Origin: Trissonchulus latispiculum
Taxonomy: Eukaryota > Nematoda > Enoplea > Enoplida > Ironidae
Direction: 5' to 3'
Length of the DNA: 64,000 nt
Assembly (NCBI GenBank): GCA_030248195.1
Contig: JASAND010028283.1
Coordinates: forward strand, 1-64,000
A program made the translations under genes and the position numbers. The notes under the pieces were generated by a model that saw only the letters and a program-made list of their open reading frames with translations, was not told where the DNA came from and searched no databases. This document shows, piece after piece, positions 1 to 12,994 of this stretch (positions are counted from its first letter, which is position 1; each line of letters begins with the position of its first letter).

Positions 1-1029
1 TGTAATAAATGTATTTCAATTTCTGCTGATATGAGACAAAATCATCGTTTTTGTCCAGCAATTTCTTCCATCCAAAACTGATCAAGATTAAAAATCGTTG
101 AGTTTTGTTTTGCTTAGATTTGGTAGGTATGAAAACGATTTCGTTAGCGGATTTCGAAAACGACAGTTAGCGTCAGCGGTAAGTTGGATATCGTACGGCT
201 TTAGCTACATACGAAGTAATCTAAATGCGACAATTGGCTATTAATCAAATCATTTTTATTATTAGAAACCAACATGCACAGGTCATAAAGGAAACTATAA
301 TATTTACAGCTTATTTGATCATACTACTACAGCAAAGACCTCAGATCGTTTGTTGATGTAATCTTATGCTATACACATACTTTTATGGCGAACATTCATG
401 AACAAAATGCACCAAGTCCTTGGTTTCTAAAATCATTCATAACAACCAATTGGGACTTAGTTCTTTTGTCGTACATCAACTTCAAGTTTAACTTCAAGTA
501 CACGAAATCCAGTACGGCTTGTTCAGTGCTTCGGAACAGTACTCTGCCGCTCTGAATAGTCGGGAAATTTTGAACCTACAGTCGGTGACTGCTACTACTC
601 GCAAAATGAGTTAAAATTTTTGGTTAAGAATTAACATGATTTTCAAGCTGTGTAAAGATTTGGATTCCCTTCGGAACCCAAGAACCAACATTTTGTTTTG
701 GAAAAATTTCGAGATATTTGAACTTAGTGTGATTATAGGCATGGCCAAGTCAAGTCGCACTGGTCAGTTTTTATCCCACAAAGAAGGGATAAGACGGGAA
801 AACCTCAAAGAGCCATGGTTTAAAAATTATAACAAGTGATAAATTTTTGTTGAATTGTATAGGCTCAGTTTCAGGGTCAAAATTCTGCGAGGGTATCCTT
901 TCTAGAGCTGAGAAAATTCCAACCTTATTAAAACAATCACAGTCGTAATTACGTACATTACAAAATACCATACAAAAAATAAGCTAGATACTAATTAAAG
1001 TTATTTGGCTTTGGTGTTTCTTTCTACGG
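1..1029. other. Intergenic region downstream of the PAN-domain gene
   Basis: AT-rich sequence with no convincing coding exon, RNA gene or transposon ends. The short open frames here lack family features and splice context. It is the 3' flank of the minus-strand gene that ends at 1030. Confidence 0.5.
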
Positions 1030-4000
1030 TTACGCCTTTGGAGCGCAAAGCACACAAGTAATGTAAGCGTCCGTTTGAATGTCAGCTATATCATTACTAC
1101 CAAGACAAGTATCGGGCCCTTGGCTTGTTAGATAGCACATCCATTTATCGTTGGTTCTTTTGAAGACTGCTGAAGCGCAGAATGGGTCTTTGTAGCACCT
1201 TTCCGCACACTCTCTCGCTGTCAGGACGTCAGTGATTTCGTGGCTGGCGACTTTGCTGGGAAACTCAGACGAATAGTGGAAAATCAACTCACCGGGACAG
1301 TCTGAAATCGAAAATATTTAATTAATTTCAAAAGTAAGAGAGGAATGTCGCTCTAGCTCGTCCCAAGCTAGTTATTTTCAGTAAAATTGATAAACTAATC
1401 AATCCCTAATAACTTACTAGGAATATCTTTCAGATCTTTCCAAATATAAATATTCTATTATTTGATAACGGAAATGGTTTCGCTGAGCATGACGTACTTA
1501 CTTTTTGTAAAAAATTACAAGAGATAGTAGTTTTCGCACAGTGTGGTCGCACTCTTAAAAAGACTCCTGTAGAAATCACAGAAATTCTTGTAGTTTTCTA
1601 CAAAATTGCTCCTGTGCGGTCAGTCGCTAGCGGTGCTTCCTGTATTTTCCACTAAAGTAACTTTTGTATTTTTACCGGTCTCTCGAATATATAGTAAAAA
1701 TTACAGGAGTTTCCTGTACAGAATACTAAGGAAACCTGTCGTTTTTGTTGCAGGAGTTTCCTGGAGAAAATACTGAAGACACTTGTAGTTTTGTGCGACT
1801 TTTTTGACAATCCTAAATCGGATACCAAACCTGTAAATTTTGATAAGACAAAACCTGTAAATTTTACAGGAGCGACTTGTTATTTCAAAAAGGGGGGAGG
1901 GGCAGGTGTGGGGGGCGGACTCTACCCAAAATGTTTTCGGCAGGGAGCGGCCGTTACAAAAAATTCACCCACGGGGTGTTGAAAGACTGAAAATTTGAAA
2001 AAATCAAAAATTTCAGTCTTCAAAAATTATGATGACTGTCTCCCTTATATACTCAGTTTGCGTTATCAGCGTATCGAGTGCTTTCCTGTAGAGTAAACCT
2101 GTAAACCAGTGAAAACTACAGGTTTCACTTGTATTGAATACAGGTCTAACTTGTAATCCATTCTACCAAAGAAGCACCGGTAAAAACTACCAACGATATC
2201 CTGTAGAAATTACAAGACTTAACCTGTATTTTCTACAAAAGATTTTGTATTTATCATCCACAAAAGTGATTCCTGTGGTTTCTACTGGATCATTTCTAAG
2301 GGTGCGTCGTATAGTAATAACATTTACAAACAACATTTAATACAACTTTTCCTTGTAACCAGAAGCACTCACTCTTTACCAGTGATAAACATTGCTAATG
2401 GAATCACTGCCATATAACCTTGTGTGTGATCATTTTTGGTTAAGCTGCGTTAAGTTTAATCGCTGAATTGTAACCTATTGTTCCTATAATTCAAAAAATA
2501 GCCAAAAAATAATTCAATTGGCTTAATCTCAGCCCACTTTCAATTAAAGAGTATGTTTTGAAATCTATATAGTTCTTTCTTACCCGCAGTGTATGGCAAA
2601 TTCTGACTGGCATCTTTACTTTGTTCTGCATCATCTTGCGTAGGTACTTTTTGCTGAGACTTGACTTTTTTTGCTTTCCCTGATTTTGCAGAGTTGGATT
2701 TAGATTCAACTTCTGGTTCAGGCTTCGGCTCAGCGCTTGCATTTACACCATCAATCTTGTCGCTAGGAGGCGGTTCAGGCTGAGCTTCTGCAACAGGTTC
2801 CGAATCCGCGCTTGAAACGGACTTTCTTACATTTGCTGATTTCGTTTCTGTCGGTGTTTTGCCAGCTCTAGTTTTTCCAGCTTTTCCTGTTTTAGTATCT
2901 TTCGTTTGTGCCGATCCGGATACACCTTCAGGTTCGGGGACAACATCCAGCCCAATTTCATATGGAATAGGCTCCGGGTTAGCGCCAGGTTGTGGTGGTG
3001 CTTCAGGCTCTGGCTTTGTTACATTCTGAGGCTCTGGTTCAACATTTGCCGTTTCATTTTGAATTCGCTCCGTGAGGTCTTTTTTGACAAAATTAGGTTC
3101 ACTATCTACGCTTGCCGACAAAGTAGGGCCTTTAATTTTGGGTTGATTTTCATCCTTTGATTCAGTATCGTTAGCAGCTGCAGAGTGCTCAGGCTCAGGT
3201 TCAGGTTCTGGTTCTGGCTCAGACAGGCTGCCATTATACGTTGACTCAAAGTCGTTAATCGGTGTGCCGTTATTACTGATGGCGTGGAACCAGGCAGCTT
3301 CTTCCGGAATTGGTGCGTATTCCACTGGAATTTCAGGAACTGGTTCAACTTTGGGCACTGTTTCGTTCGTTTCTGATTTCACAATTGGTTCCACTTCAGG
3401 TTCCAGTTGTGCCTCAATGGTATAGTTTGCTTTATTTGTATCCGGGTTATCCTCAACTACCAAGTCTTCTGGTTCCGGGATTGATTCTGGAGTCTGTGGT
3501 GGTTTTACTGGTGAAACTTGATTTTCAATGGGAGCAGAGTTTACAGGTCTAGCTCTGATATTAGAGGCCGACTTAAGAATCTTCGGAACGGGTACATTCC
3601 GATTTCCTGCAGTCACATTAGTTACTGCTTCAACTTCCCCCCTTGCGGTTACATTTTCAGGAATATTAGCTACGTCCACTACAGCTTTTGGCTTCAAGAT
3701 CGCTGGTTCCGCTGCAACGTCGAGTTGGGCCAAAACCGGTTCGTCTATGGCTTCACTGGAATCCACAAACGACGAATTTAAAGCAACTGGCTCTGCTTCT
3801 GGTTCTGGATTTGCCTCCGCTTTAAGTTCGATCTTAGATTCTAGCTCAACGTTCGACACGCTTTCCGCAGCAGTCTGCTGATCTTCAGGAGTAGATGATT
3901 TAGTTGCATTAACTGGTTCAGGTTCTGAGACAGAATCTTCGGCAGCTTTCTGTTCTGTTTCGGGAGGAGGTTCGATAGGAACAGATTCAGCATTCTCACC

Positions 4001-6225
4001 TACTGTCATGTCGTCTTTCTTAGCTGAAGTTGAAGTACCCTGAGCGCCCTTATTTTCTGTTGGGCCAGGACTGGCAACGATCGCTACGGACTCCTGTTCA
4101 TTTGTCTGCACACCAGCTGCAGCTGGGCTTGGCGCTGGAACCGGTATTGCTGGTTCTTCAACGACTGGTGACTCTGGCCCAGGTGGTTGTACAGCTGGCA
4201 CTGGGTCTGCTACTGCGGGCTTTGCAGCGTCTACAGGTGATGGTGCTGGAGCCGATATGACTGTTTCTTCAGCGTGTGACGTATCCAGTGCGGCTACTGC
4301 TTCTTCTATGCTTGGATTTGGCACAATAACCTCTTCTTCAGTTGGTGCAAGATTTGCTGTCGATGCCGGTGCTGGCATAGTTAAATCCGGCTGTGCTGGT
4401 TGTTGTGCAGCACCGCCTTCTGGTGCTGGTACCGGTACCGAAGCTGGAACTGGTATTGCTGACTCTTCCACCTGAATAGGATCAATAACAGCCGGTTGTT
4501 CAGCTGGAATAGGAACTTCTGCCGCTGGCTCTGCAGCAGGTGCTGGTGCTGGTGGAGCTGGGACGGGCACTTCTGGTACCTCATCAATTTGTGTTTCTGG
4601 TACAACTGGCTGTTGAGCTATGGAGGCTGGAGGTGGAACCGCGGGTTGATCAACTGGAACAGGAGCTGGTACTGCTAGAGCGGCAGCTACCGTTGTTGGT
4701 GCTACTGTTGCCACGGCTTCAGCGTCAAGTTCTGAAGTAGTAGCTGACTCCTCGAAGGCTGCAATGTCAGCCACCTCCGCTGGAAGATTAGGCTCGATCT
4801 GGTCCTCAACATTATCCCTATCCGAAGCGGTGGCCGCACCATCTGGTGTCGATTCGTCTTCCGTTTCCAGCAGCCACCAGTACACATAATCGTCGTCAAC
4901 AGTTGTAGCCTGAGCACTATTTTTATTGTCAACATTTACTGCGGGTGCATCAATGCTATCTTCAATCAGTAAACCACCACCACCATCACCACCACCGTCA
5001 CCCTCACCACCTTCACCTCCTGACTCACCTATCTGCTGATGGGCTTCATCACTGGATTGGATCTCCGTGTCCGGTTCGGAAGGCAAGTCAGGAGGAGGTG
5101 CAGGGACGCTAAACGCCGGCTGATCGATTACTTCAAACGGCTTCTGTGGGCTGTCAAATCCGTCAAGAGACTCTTCACCAGCGGTTTCCTTGTCGATTGA
5201 AAATCCTTCCGACTGAATGTCTCCTGGAGCAACAGGTGCTTCTTCGTTGCCCTGATTGCGCTCATCGACAGCCACTTCATAGTTTAGGTACTCTGGTGGG
5301 ATGGCCTCTTGAGGAGGTCCTTCTTCCGCTCCAGTAAGACCATGCGGTACAAAAACTCCACTGGCTGCCTCAGGTGGTGGTACGTTTTCGCGGAACCCGG
5401 TTTCACTGTGTGGAACGAAGGTCCCCGTTAGAAGGTCGGCAGGAATCACGTCACTGGTTGCGGGACCGTTTGCTCCTGTCAAGCCGTGTGGTACAAAGGT
5501 GCCCTCCACTCTTCCATCCGCTTCAATCCTGCCGCCACGTCTAGCGCCTCCATTGTTGGGAAAGAACCGGCCAGCATTTTGTTGCAGGACTGAGGGAGGA
5601 ATGGTTTCCCCACCCTCTATGGTTAATGGGAGAACGTTGGGAGTCACAAAGGGAGGGGGAACATACTGCAAGTGAATGTCACATGGATGGCCAAAGGCCG
5701 AGTCTATCAACCGGGTCAGATATTGGTAAATAACGTTTAATGCTGGTCGAGGGCAGCTGGTTACGGACCATCGGAGGATGCATTTACGAATCAACACGTC
5801 TGGAAGCTCGCATGATCGTTGAAAGTTGTAAAAGTCTGCCCTCCCTACGGCATAGACCTCATCTTCATGACAGAATTGCCAAATTTCACTTTGAAAAACT
5901 GAAGACAGACAGTGCTGATTTTGAACGATCTGTTCAAAATTGGCTCCATCACAGACATAACCAAAAATAGATTGTAAGATTTGCTCTTCATACGTGTTGC
6001 AGGTAATGTTGGGAGAGGCAGTGTAGATACAGCCAAGATAAGCAAAGAACTCGTCACAAAAGTCATTAAAACTGGTGGGTCTGACGGCCATTACAAAGTT
6101 CACGAGTTCGTGAGGTCGGGCTTCGATGATTTCGTTCATTTCTGGTCGCTCTTCGTGGCATTTTGCCACTGCTGCCAGGGTCGGTCTGTCACAAAGAGAT
6201 GGAGGAGCTTGCTTCAATCTTTGTG
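1030..6225 (-). CDS. Large secreted-type protein: Cys-rich N domain, Pro/Glu/Ala repeats, C-terminal PAN-like domain
   Basis: Two exons join cleanly: 6225-2584 and 1301-1030. The donor at 2583 (GCGG|GTAAGA on the minus strand) and the acceptor before 1301 (TTTCAG) are both phase 1, making one frame ending at TAA (1032-1030). The large exon starts after an ATTTTAG acceptor, so a first exon with the start and signal peptide is probably upstream; alternatively ATG at 6244 is used, giving about 1310 aa. N-terminal ~190 residues hold 12 cysteines, resembling nematode Cys-rich extracellular domains (DUF19/T20D4.11-like is only a guess). Next come three copies of an FVPHxxTG motif (about 5335-5510), a Gly/acidic patch, roughly 600 residues rich in VPAP and EPEP motifs, and a Lys-rich stretch. 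The last exon has a PAN/apple-like Cys pattern (CAERC, FCASAVF, MCYLT), suggesting protein or glycan binding outside the cell. Role unknown. Its intron holds a MITE. Confidence 0.78.
1302..2583 (-). other. Intron between repeat exon and PAN exon
   Basis: Bounded by GT (2583-2582) and AG (1303-1302) on the minus strand. It is rich in dispersed CCTGTA and TACAGG motifs and contains the inverted-repeat element at about 1547-2310. Confidence 0.7.
1547..2310. mobile_element. MITE-like inverted-repeat element in an intron
   Basis: The ends are imperfect inverted copies: GTCGCACTCTTAAAAAGA on the left, and GACGCACCCTTAGAAATG reading inward from the right, followed on both sides by a (C)TGTAGAAA-type block. 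The interior repeats CCTGTA and TACAGG many times in both orientations. There is no transposase frame. Exact ends and the target duplication are not resolved. Confidence 0.5.
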
Positions 6226-6390
6226 CTAAAATTAAAACAGTCATTTGCAGTTGTAAGAAAAATGATCAAGTATATGAAGATCTGTGTGTAATTTTCTCGT
6301 GTTAATATTTCCTGTTACTGGCCAAGCAAAAATTACTTTTCAATGATCAAAATATTAGTATAGGTTGTTGCACAACATAGAGTGCTCTAG

Positions 6391-6618
6391 CTGATTTACA
6401 GGCACGCTAAGTGAAACTGCGAGGGGTTGTGATGCACCAGCGAAGTGAGTGCATTACAAACCCGAGTGTTTCGTGAAAGCTTGCCGGAGATTTGTTTGTG
6501 GTACGAGGGCGGAGCGAAGCGGAGCCCGAGTACCACAAAAGAATTTGAGTGCTAAGCTTTACGAAACACTCGGATTTCACCACCCCTTGCAGTTTTGCTT
6601 GGCGTATCCGTAAATTAG
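6391..6618. mobile_element. Hairpin MITE (about 228 bp)
   Basis: The left arm starts CTGATTTACAGGCACGCTAA and is repeated inverted at the right end (CTAATTTACGGATACGCCAA from the right). Inner arm blocks GTGTTTCGTGAAAGCTT and GTGTTTCGTAAAGCTT also pair. A smaller palindrome around 6500-6536 (GGTAC and GCGGAGCGAAGCGGAG) forms the loop. The whole element can fold on itself; no coding capacity. Confidence 0.65.
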
Positions 6619-6653
6619 ATGGTGCGCGAGAAACAACAACAACAACAACTTAG

Positions 6654-7085
6654 TTGTGAAATAGCTTAGTTCAAATTTAAAATAACGGAAATTTGAATTA
6701 GACTTGGAGTGCTCAGCTTTTGCATCAGTGAGTATGTGCAGAACGTTTACTTCAGCAATGTTTTAATAAGGATTCCATTCTGGGCCATATATGGTTGGTT
6801 TGAAACAGTTACTAAAATATTGATTCATTTGCCGTTTTGTTGTTTCTAATAGTGTTCACAGATACCTAATTTGCATACTGATTTGCATTCGTTTGGGTAT
6901 AAAAGGCAGCTGAACGTGCGCGCGTTGTCAGTCGCAGCAGTGAGCAGCTACAAATTTTGGTTGTGAAGCACGGTACAGCGTGCTTCACAAATGCAGTTGT
7001 GAAGCACAGTGCACATCGTGCTTCACAACTCGGATGGAGGCACGGGGGTTACAGCACAGCAAATTTGAACTAAGCTATTTCACAA
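6654..7085 (+). mobile_element. 432-bp element with 25-bp terminal inverted repeats and an internal promoter
   Basis: The 25-bp termini at 6654-6678 and 7061-7085 are perfect inverted repeats (TTGTGAAATAGCTTAGTTCA and on). The interior carries a core promoter (6869-6933) and two tandem hairpins of the form GTGAAGCAC...GTGCTTCAC (about 6960-7029). No open frame is visible. It could be a MITE, or the terminal part of a larger element. Confidence 0.6.
6869..6933 (+). promoter_or_regulatory. Putative Pol II core promoter: two octamers, TATA box, initiator
   Basis: ATTTGCAT occurs at 6869-6876 and again at 6881-6888. TATAAAAG follows at 6898-6905, and a TCAGTC initiator-like site has its A at 6930, 32 bases from the first TATA base. 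The spacing fits a metazoan TATA promoter. It drives transcription rightward into the hairpins of the host repeat, away from the minus-strand gene. Confidence 0.5.
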
Positions 7086-7513
7086 GAATATTTATTGCAA
7101 GCGTGTTCCAAAAAGTCAATTCATATGGTCTTTCTTTCGACCGTCTACTGTAACTAACTACCTACCTGATATTCCTATAAGTCCAATAAATAAAACAAAT
7201 GCGGTCGAAACAGCCATTTAACAAACAGGAGGTAAAATTGTGGTTGAATGCTTCTAATTAGTATCGATTGCCTAAAATAAAATAAGCCTATCAAAAGCAA
7301 GCATATTGTCACATTACACAGGTTTGTAACCTAAGCTATGTGCAATTTAATCATTAATGCACATTTTATTTGACAATGTGTGAACCGTAGAAAGTCTCCG
7401 TGAGCTCAGTGGTTGAGAAAGTTACTCTGTGTAAGGTCAGAGGTATCCGAACATCCAATTTCATGCTAACTTCGGATAGTAAACACTTGACTTGCCAGTA
7501 CTGTAATTACCAT

Positions 7514-8242
7514 GTTATCAAGAGTCCATAATTCTTTTTCATATTAGAAGAAGAGTAAGCCACTAGAGGGTTTCTCTTCATTACATTGCGTAACGGTGCT
7601 CAGACCACAGTACGCTGATGCTCCCCATTTGGTAGGGGTAGACAAGCATACGCCCTCCATGTTTGTGAAGGAGATGAGGCAAAATGGGTTCCCGTTTGGT
7701 GGCAGGTTACCCGTGTGGGGGGGGGGTCGTCAAGACAGGTTAGGATTGGCTGAATGTGATTGGCTACTTGCGACCCGTTGAAGAAGAGTAAGCCACTAGA
7801 AGGCTTCTCTTCTGGGCATTGCGAACGGTGCTCCGACCACAATACGCGACTGTTCCTCCGTTTGGTGGGGGGAGCTGAAAATGGGTCCCCGTTTGGTGGG
7901 GGGTCGCCAACAGCCAACAATCACATTGCATAGACCACATTCCCGTTTGGTGGGGTGGGGGCAGATAGCTCAAAGGATTACGGTAGTTTTAGCAAGTTTC
8001 CAAAAAGGGTCCCTGTTTGGAGGGGTACAGAAAAGTGGTCCCCGTTTGGGAGGGGGAGGGGTAGCGAGCAGAGGTTGGGGGTTTGGCAACAGCCAATCAG
8101 ATGCAGCGAGCTTAGCCTTGTTTGACGACGTTCCCCCTGCGTATTGTTGGCGGAGCACCGTAACGCAATGCAGTGAAGAAAACCCTTCTAATGGCTTACT
8201 CTTCTATGATATAAGGAATTAATTATGGTTTCTTGATGTTAT
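7514..8242. mobile_element. Inverted-repeat DNA element, copy 1
   Basis: The ends are inverted copies: left TTATCAAGAGTCCATAATT, right (inward) ACATCAAGAAACCATAATT, both followed by a conserved AGAGTAAGCCAYTAGA block and a GCGTAACGGTGCT block. A further copy of the subterminal block sits inside at about 7780-7860, suggesting an internal duplication or nested insertion. The centre repeats CCCGTTTGGTGGGG on both strands. A second copy is at 34523-34874. No transposase. Confidence 0.65.
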
Positions 8243-9639
8243 TATTTGCCAAATTAAACGTCTTCTCGAATGGAACCAGCTGCAGGTGTTTTGAGTGGAA
8301 AAAAGTTCGCGACACTAGCCACCCAACAAGCGTGTTCATGCATAAGCATCTCACTTTTCAATCAAATGCTATTATGGTGAACCAGCAATGTTGGGGAAGA
8401 AGACATGAAAACAATTGATTGATATGTCTGGCAGTTCAGAAAAGTTCAGGTCTGAAAGTTCAGCTGAGGGTCCTGTGACGTACCAGTCTCGGCCTGTAGC
8501 GGAAGGGCTGTGTGTTATGGATAGAAGATCGATTCGATCTCGAACTGCAATAATTTTTTATTGTTCATTAATGATTCTGTATGTGTATATTTCTACTCTT
8601 CTCTACCCCTCTCCTGAACCCTGCGTTAATGGTAATAGGCACCGAGTCTTTCTTATTTGATCTCCCTGATCTATCAGAATTTGGTTAGAGTGCTAAAATT
8701 TACTTAAAATTGAAAGGTTTCAATTGATTCAATTCTTTATGATACATAGTTGCTTTGATTTGTAAATATGAATCATTTTAAATAAATTCATTTTATTCAG
8801 TTTTATTGAAATGAAGAAGTTCAAATGTCACTACGAAAAGTTGTTTTATTGCTGTGATATTATTGCTTGTTCTATCAAAGATGTTGGATCAAAATTTTGG
8901 AACATATAAATCTACAAAAAAGACAGACACAACTTAAGAACAAATACGAAGCAAATGACAAACAGTTGCAGGACACTGACTCGGCAAATTAATTGCTTTA
9001 ACTATTCGGTTGGAACAACATTAATTTTTATTTTAAAGTCAAAAGCTAAAAAATCGAGTTTGACATTCACGACAATTAGGGAAACAGAAAGTGCCAGAAA
9101 CTGCAAAACATAGTGGCATGGAAACTGAAATTCTTCGCTTTGTTAATGTGATCTCAATAGTTTTAACTTTAGGTCAGAAGTAGAAAGTCATTGGCACACT
9201 GTTTTTGCATCATACTGTAATTTTAGTATCAAAAATTGTAGAAAACAGTCAACAGACTGCCTGGCAAATTCCTAGTTTAAATTTGTTGCCCTCCTTTAAT
9301 GAAAGTATCTCACTACTTTACAACTATCTTTTAGTATCAAATGGTGGCGATTTTGATTTCGTCATCACGATTTCCTCCTGCTACAGCACCCTACTAAAAC
9401 TCTAACGAATGTTGAGATTGAGAAAATAAGACATGATTTCAAAACGAAAACTTAAAGTGACGTTATATTCTTACACGGTTTGGCAATACTCGGATTGGTT
9501 ATTACTAGTTCTCGCTGCAAATATCTACTGTACCAGCGAAATCATTAGATCAGTTCGATTACTGAATTTTTGTGGTAATATGAAATGGTCATAAAAACTG
9601 AATACCTTGCTTCGATTTCATAGGTGAATGAGAGAGAGA
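8243..9639. other. AT-rich intergenic stretch
   Basis: No gene, RNA or repeat ends could be supported here. Short open frames show no codon or motif signal. Confidence 0.4.
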
Positions 9640-9898
<259 letters not shown>

Positions 9899-11798
9899 GT
9901 CGTGTTTCAATTTTTTATAGTTTTTATAGCTGTTAACACTTCTGAGTTGAAGTTGTGTTTGAAGTTATCGTACATGAAATAAACTGAATGTCCAACACGT
10001 TTTTCCAGCACAAGCCGTGCCATAGGCTCACATGGTATAGAAATGCTGGAAACTCAACCAAGATGATTGACTATACTCTTGTGCACCAACGATGGTCATC
10101 CTCTGTCCAAAATGTGCGAATCCTCCGCGGAATCAACCTGCCCAGCGACCATGAGCTGGTGCTGGCTCGTGTCAAGCTTCGTCTAAGAACCTCACACCAA
10201 CTCTTCAGTTGCCAGAAGAAACTGAATATCGACCTCCTCATGGATGTCGCCGCATCAAATCGATTCTCAGTCGAATTGGCCAACAGGTTTAGTGCACTGG
10301 CGCTCAGGCGATCCAGATGAAGCTTGGGAAGGGATAGAAGGTGCCCTGAAAGAAACAGCGGAGGAAATTATTGGCTTCAGAGGCCCGAAACCCAGAACAA
10401 CCCCTTTAAGCGAAACTACCATCTCACTCTCAGAGCAAAAACGCACGGCCGCCAGCCCGTATCGACGGAAGGAGCTAACGGAGCAAGTACGCATGGGGAG
10501 CCTCTTTGAAAGCCTCTCTGAAAGCCGATAAGGAACGCATGTGGAGAACGACAGCTGAGAACATGGAAAGAGCAGCGAAAAGCAGCAGAAAACTGTTCTC
10601 TTTGACAAGAGATGCAACTGGTCGACGGCCAGCAGTCAGCGAAAGCATTCTGGACGATGCTGGCCAACCAACTCGATCCAAATCTGAACGAGTAACACAG
10701 TGGGCGAGCTACTACTCTCAACTGCTGATCCGGCCTAACCCGGCGACAGCAGATGCCGAAGTCGACATGTTAGCTCACACCGCCACGGAGTCAGATGACA
10801 TCCCTACTCATCCACCATCACATGAAGAAATCCTCAAAGCTATTAGAAGCGAGGCAAAGGAGCAGGGACTGATGGTCTGCCCGCTGAGATCTACAAGGTT
10901 GCTGCCCCCTTAATAGTCCCTAAACTGGCGGAGATATTTGAATCTATCTGGCGCAATCAGCAAACGCCCAAAAGGTGGCAAGAGGCGATCCTCGTCCCAG
11001 TCTTTAAAAAGGGGAACAGGCGGCTCTGCAAAAGCTATCGTGGAATATCACTCCTCCCAGTTGCATCAATTGTAATTCTTGAGAGGCTCAGCAACAAACT
11101 GGACTCTGGAACTAGAGAGAACCAGGCTGGCTTCCGCAAAGGTCGCGGCACCAGTGTCCAAATCTTCGCGTTGCGCCAGGTACTTAAACGTCGACACCGG
11201 TATAATCAACCAACAATCGCTGCCTTCCTAGACTTTTCTGCTGCCTTTGACAGCATAGACCGAGTCTCCCGGTGGAAACTGTTGGCAGTCTGTGGTATTC
11301 CATCTTTGTATATCAATCTCATCAGAAACATGTACAACAACTCTACTACAAGGGTTCGCGTTTATGGTGACGTAAGTGACCCATTTGCTGTCACGATTGG
11401 CGTTAGGCAGGGAGATGTGCTGTATCCTTTGCTATTTTTACGCGCCGTTGACAGAGCCATGTCCAAAAGTGTGCAGCCTGGCGATCAGTAAAAATGACAT
11501 ATCGGCCGACTTGGAATATCCCGATGACATAGCAATTTTGGCGTCGAACGAAGCTGCCTTGCAGCAACTTATAGACCGAGTGATACAGCATAGCGATCCG
11601 ATTGGCCTAAAGCTAAACGCGGGCAAATGTAAGTACATTTCCTCCGCCGCGCACCAACAAGGACTCGCAATTGGTCATGACATTATTGATAAAGTGGATG
11701 CCTCCAGTACCTCGGCTGCCAGATCTCTCCAAACGGTGAGCCCACGACAGAAGTAGACTGTAGAGTTGGGATTCAGTATTTTCAACACCCTGTATAAC

Positions 11799-12810
11799 CA
11801 AGCCCGCACCCAGGTTTTTGAAAAGGGGGGTCCAAGGTAAAAAGCAACGGGGGGAATGGGGGATGGAGCCCCCCCAGAAGTTGAAGAATTTTTGTATTTT
11901 TGCCCCAAAACAGTACATTGGACGTTTATTTCTTGCAAAAAAGTGAATTTTGAAAAGTGAAAGTGAAAAGTGAAAGTAAAAAAGACGGCGCGAAAACTTT
12001 TTAAAAATAGCTGTTTTTGCCATACACTGTTGTTTTTTGTGTTTTTTATTATGTTTTCGCACACTTGTTTTAAAAAACACACAAAACTTTAAGAAAACAC
12101 GCTAAAAAGCACACTCAAATTTTCACCTGAAGGAGCAAACTTTTATTGATTTTAAGCATAATTTTTAAGTTTTTCCAAAAAATTTTGCGCCTTCGGCGCA
12201 ACTATCATCTATATATCTACGTTTTTGCTTCTGTTTGTTTTTGTCGGGGCTCGGGGCATTAGTTTTAGTGTAGCCTTCATTATTCTAAGCAACGCTGCCA
12301 TTTGGGACAGTATAGGCATATTATTCTACGAGATTATGTTTCCAAATTCAAGAAATGACTTGAATAAAATATACTGTCGAAAAGTTTTGAAGGATTTCAG
12401 ACCAAAAGTTCACTATTTTCAAAAACTTCTCAACGTCTAGGGGACCCGCTTTCCCCAGACCCCCGCTTGTAGCGCAAAAAGACGTCTTCAATGCAAATAT
12501 TTAACGTTCAAAACATTGAAATATCGTTTATAAAGACTAAGCAAGCAATTTATGTTTTGTAATGCTTCTGTAACACGCGAAAAATGCTAAATATAGTTAT
12601 AAATGCTGTAGAGAGTGTTATTACTGCGAAAAGCGGATTTCAGGAAAAACACAGATTTTTTTAAAAACACACATTTTCTTAAAAAACACAAAAAAGCACA
12701 GGTAAAATTTTGGAAAAATACCCTGTTGCCATAAAAATAGCAAAACTTTTCCATTTGTCATCCCAAAAGTGGGGTGTAGACCCCTTGAATCCCTCCTGCG
12801 TGCGGCCTTG
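11799..12810. mobile_element. hAT-type non-autonomous element (1012 bp) inside the retrotransposon
   Basis: Flanked by the perfect 8-bp duplication TGTATAAC (11791-11798 and 12811-12818). Terminal repeats: left CAAGCCCGCACCCAGG, right (inward) CAAGGCCGCACGCAGG. Removing the element and one duplication restores continuous retrotransposon sequence. The interior is AT-rich with no transposase frame. 8-bp duplications are the hallmark of hAT transposition. Confidence 0.88.
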
Positions 12811-12994
12811 TGTATAACTGTCCGTGTCTCCGACGGGAAATATCCGTTCGTACCAAGCTTCGCGTTTTCGATAGCATGGTCATGTCTGTACTGCGTTACG
12901 GGCTAGAAACAACACCCTTACGCAGCTGGGATATCCGGAAACTTGAAGTTTTCGAAAATGGATGCTTGCGTCGTATTCTCGGACTAAGGCTGGC

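Noticed and set aside
3106..5337. Long plus-strand and shifted-frame open frames across the repeat protein
   Set aside because: They are shadows caused by the GC-richer, stop-poor codons of the minus-strand Pro/Glu/Ala exon.
7390..7455. tRNA-like sequence (GAGCTCAGTGGTTGAGAA, then ATCCGAACATCC)
   Set aside because: The A box is good but the B box is poor and no cloverleaf closes; at most an old tRNA-derived SINE remnant.
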